NCBI RefSeq assembly: GCF_030227115.1
Contig: NZ_JASSUA010000001.1
Span: 2,542,001-2,606,000 of the forward strand
Direction of reading: 5' to 3'
From: Marinobacter sp. SS13-12
GTDB taxonomy: Bacteria > Pseudomonadota > Gammaproteobacteria > Pseudomonadales > Oleiphilaceae
Length of the DNA stretch: 64,000 nt
Shown here: positions 53,116-62,015 of the stretch, one piece after another
Position numbering within the stretch: position 1 is the first letter of the stretch
Layout of the letters: the number at the start of each line of letters is the position of its first letter
The notes under the pieces: generated by a model
The model's input: the letters and a program-made list of their open reading frames with translations, nothing else
What the model was told of the DNA's origin: nothing
Database searches by the model: none
Translations under genes and position numbers: made by a program

Positions 53116-54285
53116 ATGAAAATTGGTTACTTATACGACCTCCAGGCTTACCCACCTAAGGGTGGAAATCATATCCATGTGTTTGAGTTGATTCGTGGAT
53201 TTGTTGAAAGTGGACATGAGGTAGCAGTACTGGGAGATCCCACGATGCCGGACGTGCGGAATTTTGACGGGGAAAGTGATGCGTCCGTTTCTACATTCGT
53301 TGCGTTTTGCGATGTGATATACGCTCGGGTCGATTCCCGGTCCCTGGAGAGATGGGGGCACCTTAGAAAAGCCATGCAAGAGGTTGATTCGAGCGTTCCA
53401 GTGGTTTGGGAGATAAATTCTCCAGCCGATGAAAATCTTGCTTTCTCTTGGTTAGGGGGCAGGAAAGCCGGGCAAAGTGAGTCGTGGTTCAGGTGGTTAA
53501 GACGTTGGTTTCACGCAGCCCGGCAAACGCCCGGAATTCGGCGGGAGGAACGTTTCAGAAAGCAACTGGCGCAGAGGGTAGATGCTGCTGTGTGTGTTTC
53601 TTCGTCGATGGGAAGATATGCTGGTAATAATTTGGGTATCGGTCAGGTAGTAGTGGCGCCGAACGGTGGACCACTAGTGCCCGAGGAAGAGATTATTCGT
53701 CGTCGCAACAACAGGGAGAACGACAAATTCACGGTGTTTTACAGTGGTAGTGCGATCTACCCTTGGCAAGGCCTGGATTTGCTCGCGGCGGCAATTGAGC
53801 TGGCTAAAACCGAGGCGCCTGACATCCGTTTTGTCCTCGCCGTTAATCAGCGATCAGATAATCTGCCTCAGGGAGACAATGTTGAGATCAAGGAGAAGAT
53901 ACCAAGGGATGAAGTGCTTGATGAGATATGCAGCGCCGACGTATGCATTGCTTTGCACCCCGACTGGTACTGGACACCCCACGGCGTACATGGTTCCCCG
54001 ACAAAGCTATGGGAATATATGGCCTGCATGACCCCGGTGGTTACTTCCAATCGTGGCCAAATGGCGGAGTTGATCCAGCACGAGAAGAATGGGTTGCTTT
54101 CGAGTGATGAGCCTGCGGATATCCTGGCACAACTTTTGAGGTTACGTGACGATCCTGACTTGGCAGAGGCGGTCGGGCGAGCTGGGTGGGAGTTGGTGCA
54201 GGAGAAGCTTAACTGGCCGAATGTGGCGAGAGAGACCCTAGATACCTTCCAGCAGTCGATTCAGCGCAGAACGGGAGCCCGGTAA
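53116..54285 (+). CDS. GT4 glycosyltransferase
   Basis: This protein of about 389 residues is a GT-B enzyme with KIGYLYDLQAYPPKGGNHIH (acceptor-side glycine loop), FYSGSAIYPWQGLDLLAAAI near residue 210 and a conserved GSPTKLWEYMACMTPVVTSN near residue 300. ATG at 53116 has CGGAGA seven bases upstream; a TTG 27 bases earlier is less likely. Three bases of intergenic space or less connect it to the sulfotransferase gene downstream. Confidence 0.86.
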   Translation: MKIGYLYDLQAYPPKGGNHIHVFELIRGFVESGHEVAVLGDPTMPDVRNFDGESDASVSTFVAFCDVIYARVDSRSLERWGHLRKAMQEVDSSVPVVWEINSPADENLAFSWLGGRKAGQSESWFRWLRRWFHAARQTPGIRREERFRKQLAQRVDAAVCVSSSMGRYAGNNLGIGQVVVAPNGGPLVPEEEIIRRRNNRENDKFTVFYSGSAIYPWQGLDLLAAAIELAKTEAPDIRFVLAVNQRSDNLPQGDNVEIKEKIPRDEVLDEICSADVCIALHPDWYWTPHGVHGSPTKLWEYMACMTPVVTSNRGQMAELIQHEKNGLLSSDEPADILAQLLRLRDDPDLAEAVGRAGWELVQEKLNWPNVARETLDTFQQSIQRRTGAR

Positions 54286-55080
54286 ATGGCAGTTAGTAAA
54301 ATAAAGCGTGCTGTCCATGCCTTGTATCCGCTTGGAACAGGGCGAGGTAAAGTAATCGTTGCTGGTATGCCGAAGTCTGGCACAACGGCCATCGCATCGT
54401 TGCTTGCTAAAGCAATTGATGAAGATGTCTGTAGCGACCCTTTTCACAGACTGGATCAGTTGGAAGTCAATTACCGAGAGCAGCTGTTTGCAGGCGATTT
54501 CTCTCTTTCTGGCCTATGGCGGGCCCACCGGGATGTATTCAGCGGTGCTGTAGTCAAGGATCCGAACTTCCCGTTTTTTCTTGACGATTTCGACGACTTC
54601 CTGCCTGAAGCCAAGCGCGTGTTTATTATTAGAAACCCATTCGACAATATTCGTAGTATTTTGAACCGCCTTGATTTACCGGCAGATCCGCTCAAGGGCG
54701 AGCCCAGCCTTCCACGCTTCGCCAACGGGGGCTGGTTTCATGTTTTGAACGGAGTATCGCCAGACCTCCCCGGTAATAACTATCTTGAAAAGATGGCGTG
54801 GCGATGGCGAATTTCAGCAGAGCACTATTTGCAAGCTAGGCATCCTGTCCGATTGATTCGTTATGAAGACTTTCGCTCCGATAAAGTCGCTCAGGTGCGG
54901 CAGCTTGCTGCTGATCTCGGGTTTGAAGCAACCAAAGATATTTCTGGGCTGGTTGATATCCAGTATCAACCCAGAGGCGACAGTTCGGCGAGCTATGAAG
55001 CTTTTTTTGGTGAAAAAAATCTCTCAATGATTGAGAAGATTGTCGGGCCGCAACTGGAGCCCTTCGAATATGGTAAATAA
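54286..55080 (+). CDS. Sulfotransferase (second of three)
   Basis: This 264-residue protein has the PAPS loop VAGMPKSGTTAIASLL near residue 27 and the 3'-phosphate motif RVFIIRNPFDNIRSILNRL near residue 117; RLIRYEDFRSDK near residue 185 fits the typical bacterial sulfotransferase ending. It starts directly after the upstream stop codon and overlaps the pyruvyl transferase gene by 11 bases, so all are co-translated. The exact sugar modified is unknown. Confidence 0.87.
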   Translation: MAVSKIKRAVHALYPLGTGRGKVIVAGMPKSGTTAIASLLAKAIDEDVCSDPFHRLDQLEVNYREQLFAGDFSLSGLWRAHRDVFSGAVVKDPNFPFFLDDFDDFLPEAKRVFIIRNPFDNIRSILNRLDLPADPLKGEPSLPRFANGGWFHVLNGVSPDLPGNNYLEKMAWRWRISAEHYLQARHPVRLIRYEDFRSDKVAQVRQLAADLGFEATKDISGLVDIQYQPRGDSSASYEAFFGEKNLSMIEKIVGPQLEPFEYGK

Positions 55081-56368
55081 TAAGAAAAGAAAGCGGATTC
55101 TGATAACAAATATTGTCACCCTGAATCCTGGAGATGCCGCGATTTTGCAGGGAATGTTTCAGATACTACGACAGAAGTACGGTGAAGACGCCAATATAGT
55201 TGTGTTTGATCGTTTAGCTGCAGCAGCATCCAGATACTATCCCTGGGCTTCATTTCGCCAATCCGTTTTTGGGCATCCACCCAAGGGAAAATTTGCGCGT
55301 GTGCTACAAAGGCTTGGTTATGGTCACTGGAATGATCGCCTGCGCTATTGGTTGTTGCGATCTTGCGTCGCTCTTATTCGCTCGAGACTCGCTTTCATCC
55401 CCCGGGTTCTGATACGTCAGGAAGATTACTCTGCACTTCAAGAGTATTGCGCGGCGGATGTGGTTATCAGTACTGGAGGGACTTATTTGATTGAAAACTA
55501 TAATTTATGGCCCGCGATCTATGATTATCGTTTGACGCTTGCATGCGGGCGCCCGCTCGTATTTTTTACGCAGTCTCTGGGACCTTACCATAGGCCAAAG
55601 TACCAGGCAGCATTCAGGAATATTTTCCGACAAGCCCATGGAATTTTTGTTCGGGATCAGAAGTCTTGGGACCATGTATCTGCATTAGGTGTAGGGGAGA
55701 GCAATATTGTTCTTGGAAAGGATGCGGCTTTTGTTCTGGAACCGAATAAAGCTGCGGCGTCTATCCAGGATGGCGCACTCACGCCCAAACAAAAATTGAA
55801 AGTTGCCGTCTCTGTCAGAAGTCTCCATTTTTTTGATGACCCAGAGAAAGATCTGGAAAGTAACTATGTATCCTGCGTAGTTGCCATGGTCGAGCAAGCC
55901 GTTCGAGAGTTCGGCGCGGAAGTTACCTTCCTGTCTACGTGTCAGGGCATTGAAGAATATTGGACAGACGATGCAGAATACGCGCAGGTGGTTTTCGAAA
56001 GCCTTTCTCCCGATGTAGAACCGTACGTTAAGTTGGATACAGCTTTTCGTCAGCCGGTAGAAGTAGTTGATGCCTATCAGCAATTCGATCTCGTGATTGC
56101 TACTCGAATGCATGCGGCCATTCTCGGGCTTGTGGCTGGCACTCCAGTCCTGGGTATTGCCTATGAGTTCAAGCTCGAGGAGTTATTCCATCAGCTCGGG
56201 ATGGACGCAGCAAGACTCTCGACAAAGTCCATGGAGCCGGAGCAATCAAGGGCCATGGTGTCTGACATATTAACTCACCTGACCGACTGGCAAAAAAAAG
56301 TGCGCGCAGTACAAGCCGACTGCAGCAGACAGGCTGCAGCGGTCATGGATAAACTGCCGAATGTCTGA
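55070..56368 (+). CDS. Polysaccharide pyruvyl transferase family protein
   Basis: This protein of about 432 residues has the family N-terminus ILITNIVTLNPGDAAILQGM (GDxA loop), a central ADVVISTGGTYLIENYN, FFTQSLGPYHRPKYQ and HGIFVRDQKSWDHV, and the terminal DLVIATRMHAAILGLVAGTPVLG with the conserved RMHA. Members add ketal-linked pyruvate from PEP, giving the polymer a negative charge. ATG at 55070 follows GGAG; an in-frame start at 55031 lies in the preceding gene and is unlikely. Confidence 0.9.
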   Translation: MVNNKKRKRILITNIVTLNPGDAAILQGMFQILRQKYGEDANIVVFDRLAAAASRYYPWASFRQSVFGHPPKGKFARVLQRLGYGHWNDRLRYWLLRSCVALIRSRLAFIPRVLIRQEDYSALQEYCAADVVISTGGTYLIENYNLWPAIYDYRLTLACGRPLVFFTQSLGPYHRPKYQAAFRNIFRQAHGIFVRDQKSWDHVSALGVGESNIVLGKDAAFVLEPNKAAASIQDGALTPKQKLKVAVSVRSLHFFDDPEKDLESNYVSCVVAMVEQAVREFGAEVTFLSTCQGIEEYWTDDAEYAQVVFESLSPDVEPYVKLDTAFRQPVEVVDAYQQFDLVIATRMHAAILGLVAGTPVLGIAYEFKLEELFHQLGMDAARLSTKSMEPEQSRAMVSDILTHLTDWQKKVRAVQADCSRQAAAVMDKLPNV

Positions 56369-57821
56369 CTTCAGAGGTAGAGTTCTCAAGGCCCTTAGTT
56401 GGACAGCTGGCGGAAAGGTCATCAGCCAGGTCATCTCGATGGGATTCGGCATTGCTCTCGCGAGGATGCTGACACCGGACGACTTTGGTCTGATCGCCAT
56501 GATGATGGTGTTCACCGGCTTCGCCGGCCTTTTGATGGACGTGGGGCTTGGATCGGCTCTTGTTCAGAAAAAGGATGTAAAAGAGATACATTACAATACG
56601 GTCTTCTGGACAAATCTCGGGCTTGGCGTGGGGCTTTGGGCACTCGTATCTTTGCTTTCTCCCTCGATTGCGGAATTTTACGGAAGAGAAGAACTGACTG
56701 ATTTGGGGCTCGTTCTGTCCCTTCAGTTTATTCTTGGAGCCCTGGGGCTGGTACCCAGGCAGCGCCTGGTAAAGGATTTGTCATTTCAGGTTACGGCGGT
56801 AGCGGATCTGCTGGGTATGATCATAGGTGGTACCGTTGCGGTGTTGATGGTGAGGGAAGGCTATGGATACTGGGGCCTCGCCTGGCAACCGGTAATACTC
56901 CGGTTTGTCGCAACATGTTACGTCTGGGGAGCTGCGCGCTGGGTGCCTGCAATTGCATTCAGTGGAAAAGCGCTGAAAGAACTTTTCGGCTTCAGTTTTT
57001 ATGTGTTTGCTACAAGGGTAATTCGGTTCGCAACAATGAAAGCGGACAAACTGCTGGCGGGCAAATATATAGGGGGTGATGCGGCAGGTTTATTGGACAA
57101 GGCTCAATCAATGATGCTTTTCCCTCTCCAGAATGTCTCGCACACAGTCGGCAGTGTCATGTTTCCAGCACTGAGCTTGATCCAGTCTGACATAGAACGA
57201 ATACGGAAAGTTTATATGCGGAGCACCCAGGCTATTGCTCTGCTTACATTCCCGATGATGGCAGGCATCTTCGCAGTCGCTGAAAATTTTGTTTTCGGTG
57301 TACTTGGAGAACAATGGGCAGAGCTGGTGCCACTTTTGCAAGTTCTCTGCTTGGCAGGAGTAGCACGTTCTATCGTGACTGTTACCGGCGCGATATACCT
57401 CTCGCTTGGGCGGGCAAAGCTCCAGTTCAAGGTTAACCTGTTCACTCGTCCAATTGCGTTAGCAGGCGTGATTTGTGGTCTTCCATGGGGGGTAGAAGGT
57501 ATTGTCATCGGAATTACCACCGCGACCTGGATCAATAGCCTGATTACGTTATCGATTGCGGGTCGGCTGATCAATTTGAGCCTGCTTGAGCTGATGTTGT
57601 CCTTTTCCCGCACGTTAGCGGCGGCAATTCTCATGGCTATCGGGATTACCCTGCTCGACCCGGTGTTGTTTGGAGTTGGTCCTCTGGGATCCTTCCTGAT
57701 CCAGGTTCTGGCTGGAGGCGGCATTTATGTGCTGCTTGCATTTGCATTAAAAATCAAGGCATTAAAGGATGTTCTTGGAATATTGTCGACTCAATTGTCT
57801 AAACGACGGAGCGGCGGTTAG
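56361..57821 (+). CDS. Lipopolysaccharide/EPS flippase (Wzx, MOP superfamily)
   Basis: This 486-residue protein has about twelve to fourteen membrane helices. The N-terminal GKVISQVISMGFGIALARML, TPDDFGLIAMMMVFTGFAGL and GLGSALVQKKDVKEIHYNTV are typical of the WzxC-type family. It would move undecaprenyl-linked repeat units across the inner membrane. It overlaps the pyruvyl transferase gene by eight bases. Confidence 0.92.
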   Translation: MSDFRGRVLKALSWTAGGKVISQVISMGFGIALARMLTPDDFGLIAMMMVFTGFAGLLMDVGLGSALVQKKDVKEIHYNTVFWTNLGLGVGLWALVSLLSPSIAEFYGREELTDLGLVLSLQFILGALGLVPRQRLVKDLSFQVTAVADLLGMIIGGTVAVLMVREGYGYWGLAWQPVILRFVATCYVWGAARWVPAIAFSGKALKELFGFSFYVFATRVIRFATMKADKLLAGKYIGGDAAGLLDKAQSMMLFPLQNVSHTVGSVMFPALSLIQSDIERIRKVYMRSTQAIALLTFPMMAGIFAVAENFVFGVLGEQWAELVPLLQVLCLAGVARSIVTVTGAIYLSLGRAKLQFKVNLFTRPIALAGVICGLPWGVEGIVIGITTATWINSLITLSIAGRLINLSLLELMLSFSRTLAAAILMAIGITLLDPVLFGVGPLGSFLIQVLAGGGIYVLLAFALKIKALKDVLGILSTQLSKRRSGG

Positions 57822-57856
57822 GTTTTGTCGTTCGGCTTTTGGAAGGAGGTAATGGC

Positions 57857-58669
57857 GTGCACTTGTACAAGGATCAGTTCTCGGATTCACATGACTTCCC
57901 GCGTCAGGAGGGGCCAGATAAAATGCTCGTTATTGCCTCAACCCCTCGTTGTGGCAGTCACATGTTAGGCCACACTTTACATCAGACCGGCGCCTTTGGT
58001 TTCCCTTTAGAGTATGCAAATCCGGCAAACCTCAGAGAATGGAAACGGCGTATTGCCACGGAGAGTACCGAAGGTGTTATCAGGGAGCTCACCAAAAGAA
58101 GAACGTCTCCAAATGGAGTGTTCGGTATAAAGCTCCACTACACCCATATCAGAGTGCTTGGCGGGTTTGACAGGGTGCAGGCTCTTTTTCCTGAAGCATA
58201 TTACGTTCTTCTTTCTCGTAAAGGCATTCTGAAGCAGGCAGTTTCTCTGGCGATTGCCAGACAGACCGGAGTATGGATTGCAGGCCAGCAACCCAAGAAC
58301 AACAATCCACCTCAGTATCGCTTTGAACAGATTGAGAGGTGTCTGCGGGAAGTGATCCTTGATAACTCTTCGTGGCGCTACACTCTTGCAGCTAATGGGT
58401 GCAACTATATTGAAATGGACTTTGATTCTGTTCGGAAGAACCTGGGAGCCAGCGTGCAAACCATTGCCGACTTTATGGGGGTGCAGATAGATGACAACCA
58501 GGTCCAGGAGGAGCACGCAACGTCCAGGCAGGGAAGTAGCCTGAACGACCAATGGGTAGCGCAGTTTGTGCGGGACTTCGAGCATAGCAGCAGCGAACTG
58601 GTATCCTCAGAGCCAGGGTTGAAGCGCAGAGTGCTAAGAAAGTTCAGGAAGATGCTGTCGGCAGGTTAA
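57857..58669 (+). CDS. Stf0-type sulfotransferase (third of three)
   Basis: This 270-residue protein resembles the trehalose sulfotransferase Stf0. The PAPS loop is ASTPRCGSHMLGHTL near residue 28, FGIKLHYTH lies near residue 95, and YVLLSRKGILKQAVSLAIAR near residue 118 is the 3'-phosphate site. The start GTG at 57857 is set by a very strong AAGGAGG seven bases upstream; an ATG at 57852 is out of frame. Its end overlaps the convergent glycosyltransferase gene by 26 bases. Confidence 0.86.
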   Translation: MHLYKDQFSDSHDFPRQEGPDKMLVIASTPRCGSHMLGHTLHQTGAFGFPLEYANPANLREWKRRIATESTEGVIRELTKRRTSPNGVFGIKLHYTHIRVLGGFDRVQALFPEAYYVLLSRKGILKQAVSLAIARQTGVWIAGQQPKNNNPPQYRFEQIERCLREVILDNSSWRYTLAANGCNYIEMDFDSVRKNLGASVQTIADFMGVQIDDNQVQEEHATSRQGSSLNDQWVAQFVRDFEHSSSELVSSEPGLKRRVLRKFRKMLSAG

Positions 58670-59801
58670 CACCCCGGGGTGTTAACAGGATTTTCGTATA
58701 TAGATCGACGTATTTTTTGGAATTCTCTCGGCTGCTGAATTTTCTCTCGAAATCCGGAGGGGGATTGTCGCCAGTTTGGGTCTGTCGCGACAGAACTGAG
58801 AGAACGTTGTCTGAATAGGCGGAAGGGTTTTGTTCGTGGACGAGTGCCCCCCGTTTCCAGTCTTCAAGTACCTCGGGAATGCCACCCACGTTGTGGGCGA
58901 CCACAGGAATGCCCAGTGCGGCGGCTTCCAGCAACGTCATGGGCAGCCCCTCATGATCAGACGGCATTATCAGCGCGTCCAGCTTTCTCATCTCCTTCAT
59001 TGCGGGATTTACAAAACCTTTGAAACTGATCCGGTCACCGACGCGCAGCTCAAGTGCCAGCTTCTTGAGATCTTCTTCAAGGGGCCCATTACCGATGATT
59101 GCGCCACGGCAGGGATAGCCCTCCTCATTCAGAGAAGCAATCATTCTGATGAAAAGATCCACGCGTTTGACGGGTACCAATCGGCCGACAATACCCAGCA
59201 AGGCCTCTTGATTCTTGTTCCTGTTGCTTTCGAGCCGCCAGGTTTGCTGAATCTCCTCGACATTCACGAAATTGAAAATCTTGAAAACCTTACCCGGAAA
59301 CGTGGATTGTAGAGATTGTTCAAGCTGGGTTGATACGGCAATAACAGCCTGTTGTCGTAGTCGGCCAAGCCAGATGTCCAGGCGGCTGGTTAGCCATTTG
59401 TGTGGCTTCTTGAATGAGAAGCCATGCTCCGGGTTGCCGTGGACCGTTCTGACTGAGTAACGCACTCTGGCCAGTTCCTTGCCGAGCACACCCAATACAT
59501 TTTCCTTGAAACCGTGGGTATGAACGATGTCTGTACCCTGCATCTTGCAGTGAGTGGCGATGGCTTTTGCGATTGACAAGGTGCCTGTGCTGGCTTCGTC
59601 AGCAAGGGTTACTGGAATCCCGAGCTTTACCAGTTTGTCGTGCAGAATGCCGGGATTGAAAATTACAGCGGTCACGGCAACTTCCATGCGAGTACTGAGC
59701 GCCTGGCACAGGTTATAGACCTGCACTTCGGCTCCGGCCCAGAGGTCTCCGGATATAATATGCGTTATGGTAATCGGGGGAGTGCTCGGTTCTTCAGTCA
59801 T
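58644..59801 (-). CDS. GT4 glycosyltransferase
   Basis: This 385-residue GT-B enzyme has THIISGDLWAGAEVQVYNL (acceptor loop) near residue 13, VHTHGFKENVLGVL, LLGIVGRLVPVKRVDLFIRM near residue 205 and MPSDHEGLPMTLLEAAALG near residue 285 with the E-x7-E glutamates, then VGGIPEVLEDWKRGALV. It overlaps the upstream deacetylase gene by four bases and is probably co-transcribed with it. Confidence 0.9.
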   Translation of the reverse strand: MTEEPSTPPITITHIISGDLWAGAEVQVYNLCQALSTRMEVAVTAVIFNPGILHDKLVKLGIPVTLADEASTGTLSIAKAIATHCKMQGTDIVHTHGFKENVLGVLGKELARVRYSVRTVHGNPEHGFSFKKPHKWLTSRLDIWLGRLRQQAVIAVSTQLEQSLQSTFPGKVFKIFNFVNVEEIQQTWRLESNRNKNQEALLGIVGRLVPVKRVDLFIRMIASLNEEGYPCRGAIIGNGPLEEDLKKLALELRVGDRISFKGFVNPAMKEMRKLDALIMPSDHEGLPMTLLEAAALGIPVVAHNVGGIPEVLEDWKRGALVHEQNPSAYSDNVLSVLSRQTQTGDNPPPDFERKFSSRENSKKYVDLYTKILLTPRGVNLPTASS

Positions 59802-60826
59802 GCCAGGCTGCGCCCGATGGTGGCCAGTAAGGTACGGGGGGTTGAACTGTTCCCGTCATGAAGGTTGAAGCGATGGAGGTCAAAGTTGCTTCGGCTGGCC
59901 CTGTTCCAACCGGTTTTGGTTGTGCAGGCCGCCTGGTAGTGGTTTGCAACAAGCTGTTCACCGCCGTCGGTTATGTCTCCGTTGGGGTAGCAGAAAATCG
60001 GCACGCTGTTGAGGTTCATCGCCTCAAGGTCTGACAGGCACCCTGTTATTTGCTCCTCAAGCGCCTCTCTACTGTTAAGGCGGTTGAGCCGGAAGTGGTT
60101 TCTGGTGTGGGCACCATATTTGACCAGATTCTCCCCGGACATTTCCTTCAGATCCTGAGACTGCAGTATCACTGGTGCCTGATCACCACCGTTGATTTCA
60201 GCGGTGAGCCGGGACGTGGCCTCCTTCAGGTGCTGGATAATCGTGGCGTCATCCAGATCTTTGAGGCGATTAACTATTTCATCGGCTTCCAGGAGTGAGA
60301 GTGGCGTGGAGTAGTTGCCAAGATCACCGAGGTAAGGCTGAAGCCACTCGAGTGATTGATCGTTTAGATTGATACCGGGAGTACGGAGCAGCCTAATGAC
60401 CGTTTCAGGCCAGAAGGTATCGCCGGTGTCGACCATGCCGGTAACAAGGAAGATGGTCGCAGGCACTTGCTCCTGGCGGAGCACAGGATAACCATACAGG
60501 TAGTTGTCCCTCCAGCCGTCATCAAAGGTAAAGGCTACTGAAAGTGCTGGCAGGGTCTCACCAGTGTCTTTCTTGCGCAGCCATTCATCAAGATGGACAG
60601 GGACGGCGCCCAGTGATCGGGCGAACTTTATGTGCCGCTGGAGGTTTCCGGGTGAAATAATCATACCGGGTTGTTCCTGCTCCCGTTCGCCGGAGTTATC
60701 CGGCAGCACCCGGTGATAGGTCAGAATGATCAGGGTCGGGCTGCGGGCAAGTTTCAGGCGTAGCCACCCGAAAACGGCAAAAGCGCTGAGCGCCCAGAAT
60801 TTTAATAAGGATCGTATGGTAGCCAC
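59798..60826 (-). CDS. Polysaccharide deacetylase (membrane-anchored NodB domain)
   Basis: This protein of about 342 residues has one N-terminal hydrophobic helix (LLKFWALSAFAVFGWL) and a NodB domain: IILTYHRVLPDN near residue 37, VAFTFDDGWRDNYLYGYPVL (TFDDG) near residue 98, GAHTRNHFRLNRL near residue 230 with the His pair, and IFCYPNGDITDGG. The GTG start at 60826 is supported by GGAGG eight bases upstream; longer in-frame starts lack any Shine-Dalgarno. It is the third deacetylase of the locus. Confidence 0.9.
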   Translation of the reverse strand: MATIRSLLKFWALSAFAVFGWLRLKLARSPTLIILTYHRVLPDNSGEREQEQPGMIISPGNLQRHIKFARSLGAVPVHLDEWLRKKDTGETLPALSVAFTFDDGWRDNYLYGYPVLRQEQVPATIFLVTGMVDTGDTFWPETVIRLLRTPGINLNDQSLEWLQPYLGDLGNYSTPLSLLEADEIVNRLKDLDDATIIQHLKEATSRLTAEINGGDQAPVILQSQDLKEMSGENLVKYGAHTRNHFRLNRLNSREALEEQITGCLSDLEAMNLNSVPIFCYPNGDITDGGEQLVANHYQAACTTKTGWNRASRSNFDLHRFNLHDGNSSTPRTLLATIGRSLA

Positions 60827-60895
60827 GCCTTTTGCCTCCGTCGGCCAAGCCTGTGGTTTTGGCGCAATCGTCCATGTACAGTTTGCTGGCACAGT

Positions 60896-60928
60896 GATTC
60901 TGCCAGTAGTGTGCAGAGATGTCATCCA
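60896..60928. repeat. Short dispersed repeat, copy 1
   Basis: GATTCTGCCAGTA, four variable bases, then GCAGAGATGTCATCCA. The same two blocks recur at 62264-62295 with three bases between them (29 of 29 conserved block bases identical). The block contains a CTGC...GCAG inverted pair. Both copies lie upstream of EPS genes, but on opposite sides relative to gene direction. Confidence 0.6.
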
Positions 60929-61169
60929 AAAGGACTGGGCGCGGTTCCATCTTGCGCTGGGGTTTTTGTTATCTGCTCACCACGAGTCTCTCCAGTCTTT
61001 CGTTATTCCTATTCGGCTTACAGTATTGCAGTCCTGCAGATGGCCTGAGTTTACTTTTGAGCCCGTTACAGATGGGGGATTAGAGTTCAGCCTCGGACTG
61101 GTTAGAATCCGTCGACTCTTTTTACAGACCTTTTGCTGAAAATTATCCAAGTTTCTGATTTTAAGAGGC

Positions 61170-61184
61170 TGGCTTAGTATTTGC
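61170..61184 (+). promoter_or_regulatory. Predicted sigma-54 (-24/-12) promoter for the second PEP-CTERM gene
   Basis: TGGCTTAGTATTTGC matches the RpoN consensus TGGCAC-N5-TTGC at eight of ten fixed positions, with GG and GC ten bases apart. Transcription would start near 61196, about 110 bases before the ATG. Confidence 0.6.
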
Positions 61185-61307
61185 TTAAATAATATCGAGA
61201 TGGTGTTTCACTTTTTACGGGCCTGTGGATGTGTACATGCTCGTTAACTCATCGTCTCTAAAATAGAGCGAACTGAGAGTGTTCAGGGCTAATAAGGAAA
61301 CGGATTA

Positions 61308-62015
61308 ATGAGTGTTACGCATGAAAAGCTTAGGTTGGGCTTTGGGACTGGGGTAGCTGCAAGTATTCTATTAGCGGCAATGTCGCTGTTGACTCCATCA
61401 ATTACCGAGGCATCCATAATCACTATTGAGCCTGATGACTTTGCTGAGGGAACAGATCTCTCAAGCGTGTCTTCATATGTGTCTTTACAAAGTTTGGTCG
61501 CCAACTACCGTGAACCAGGGCCTATCTACGCGACCCGCTCTCGGCCGGAATATAGAGCGCCTACGGGCGAACTTGTCTTCGGTAATTTTGGGGCTGGCAT
61601 TGGCATTTTGGATGAATGCGAAACTGATTTTGAATGTGCGATAGGGTTTGGAATGACCTTCCATCAGCCAGTGAGGTGGGTTTCGCTGCTATATCAGAAC
61701 TGGGGGTATCCTTTCATGGGTGGTTATGGTCTGCCCAATATTTGGTATGCGTTTGATGTCAATGGCGATCGCATTGAATGGGGAGTGAGCAGCACGATGG
61801 GTGACACTTTGGGGCAAGTTTTCAGTTTGAATTTAGCTATACCCGGTATGAAGTCGCTTGTAGTTGGTGGCGGTGCGACTATAAATGCAATGGAATATGA
61901 TCGTCTGTCTTTCGCTGTTGGTGTGCCAGAACCGGCCCCATTAGCCTTACTTGCAGTGGGTTTGGGAGCTGTTATCTTTGCTCGGAATCGAAAGCTGTTA
62001 ACAGTAGTGAAGTAA
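61308..62015 (+). CDS. Secreted PEP-CTERM sorting-signal protein
   Basis: This 235-residue exported protein has a signal peptide (residues 1-36, GVAASILLAAMSLLTPSITEAS) and a C-terminal VPEPAPLALLAVGLGAVIF followed by ARNRK: the exosortase-type Pro-Glu-Pro motif, helix and basic tail, with a P-A-P variation after the motif. The body contains two cysteines in DECETDFECAIG and many aromatic and glycine residues, and no domain I recognise. ATG follows AAGGAAA at good spacing. It lies inside the EPS locus, unlike the other PEP-CTERM gene near prpF. Confidence 0.85.
   Translation: MSVTHEKLRLGFGTGVAASILLAAMSLLTPSITEASIITIEPDDFAEGTDLSSVSSYVSLQSLVANYREPGPIYATRSRPEYRAPTGELVFGNFGAGIGILDECETDFECAIGFGMTFHQPVRWVSLLYQNWGYPFMGGYGLPNIWYAFDVNGDRIEWGVSSTMGDTLGQVFSLNLAIPGMKSLVVGGGATINAMEYDRLSFAVGVPEPAPLALLAVGLGAVIFARNRKLLTVVK

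Larger units (their letters stand above)
60827..61307. other. Intergenic region between deacetylase and second PEP-CTERM gene
   Basis: This 481-base gap lies between divergent genes. It holds one copy of a short repeat (60896-60928) near the deacetylase side and a sigma-54-type promoter (61170-61184) facing the PEP-CTERM gene. The reading frames crossing it have no recognisable product. Confidence 0.6.
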
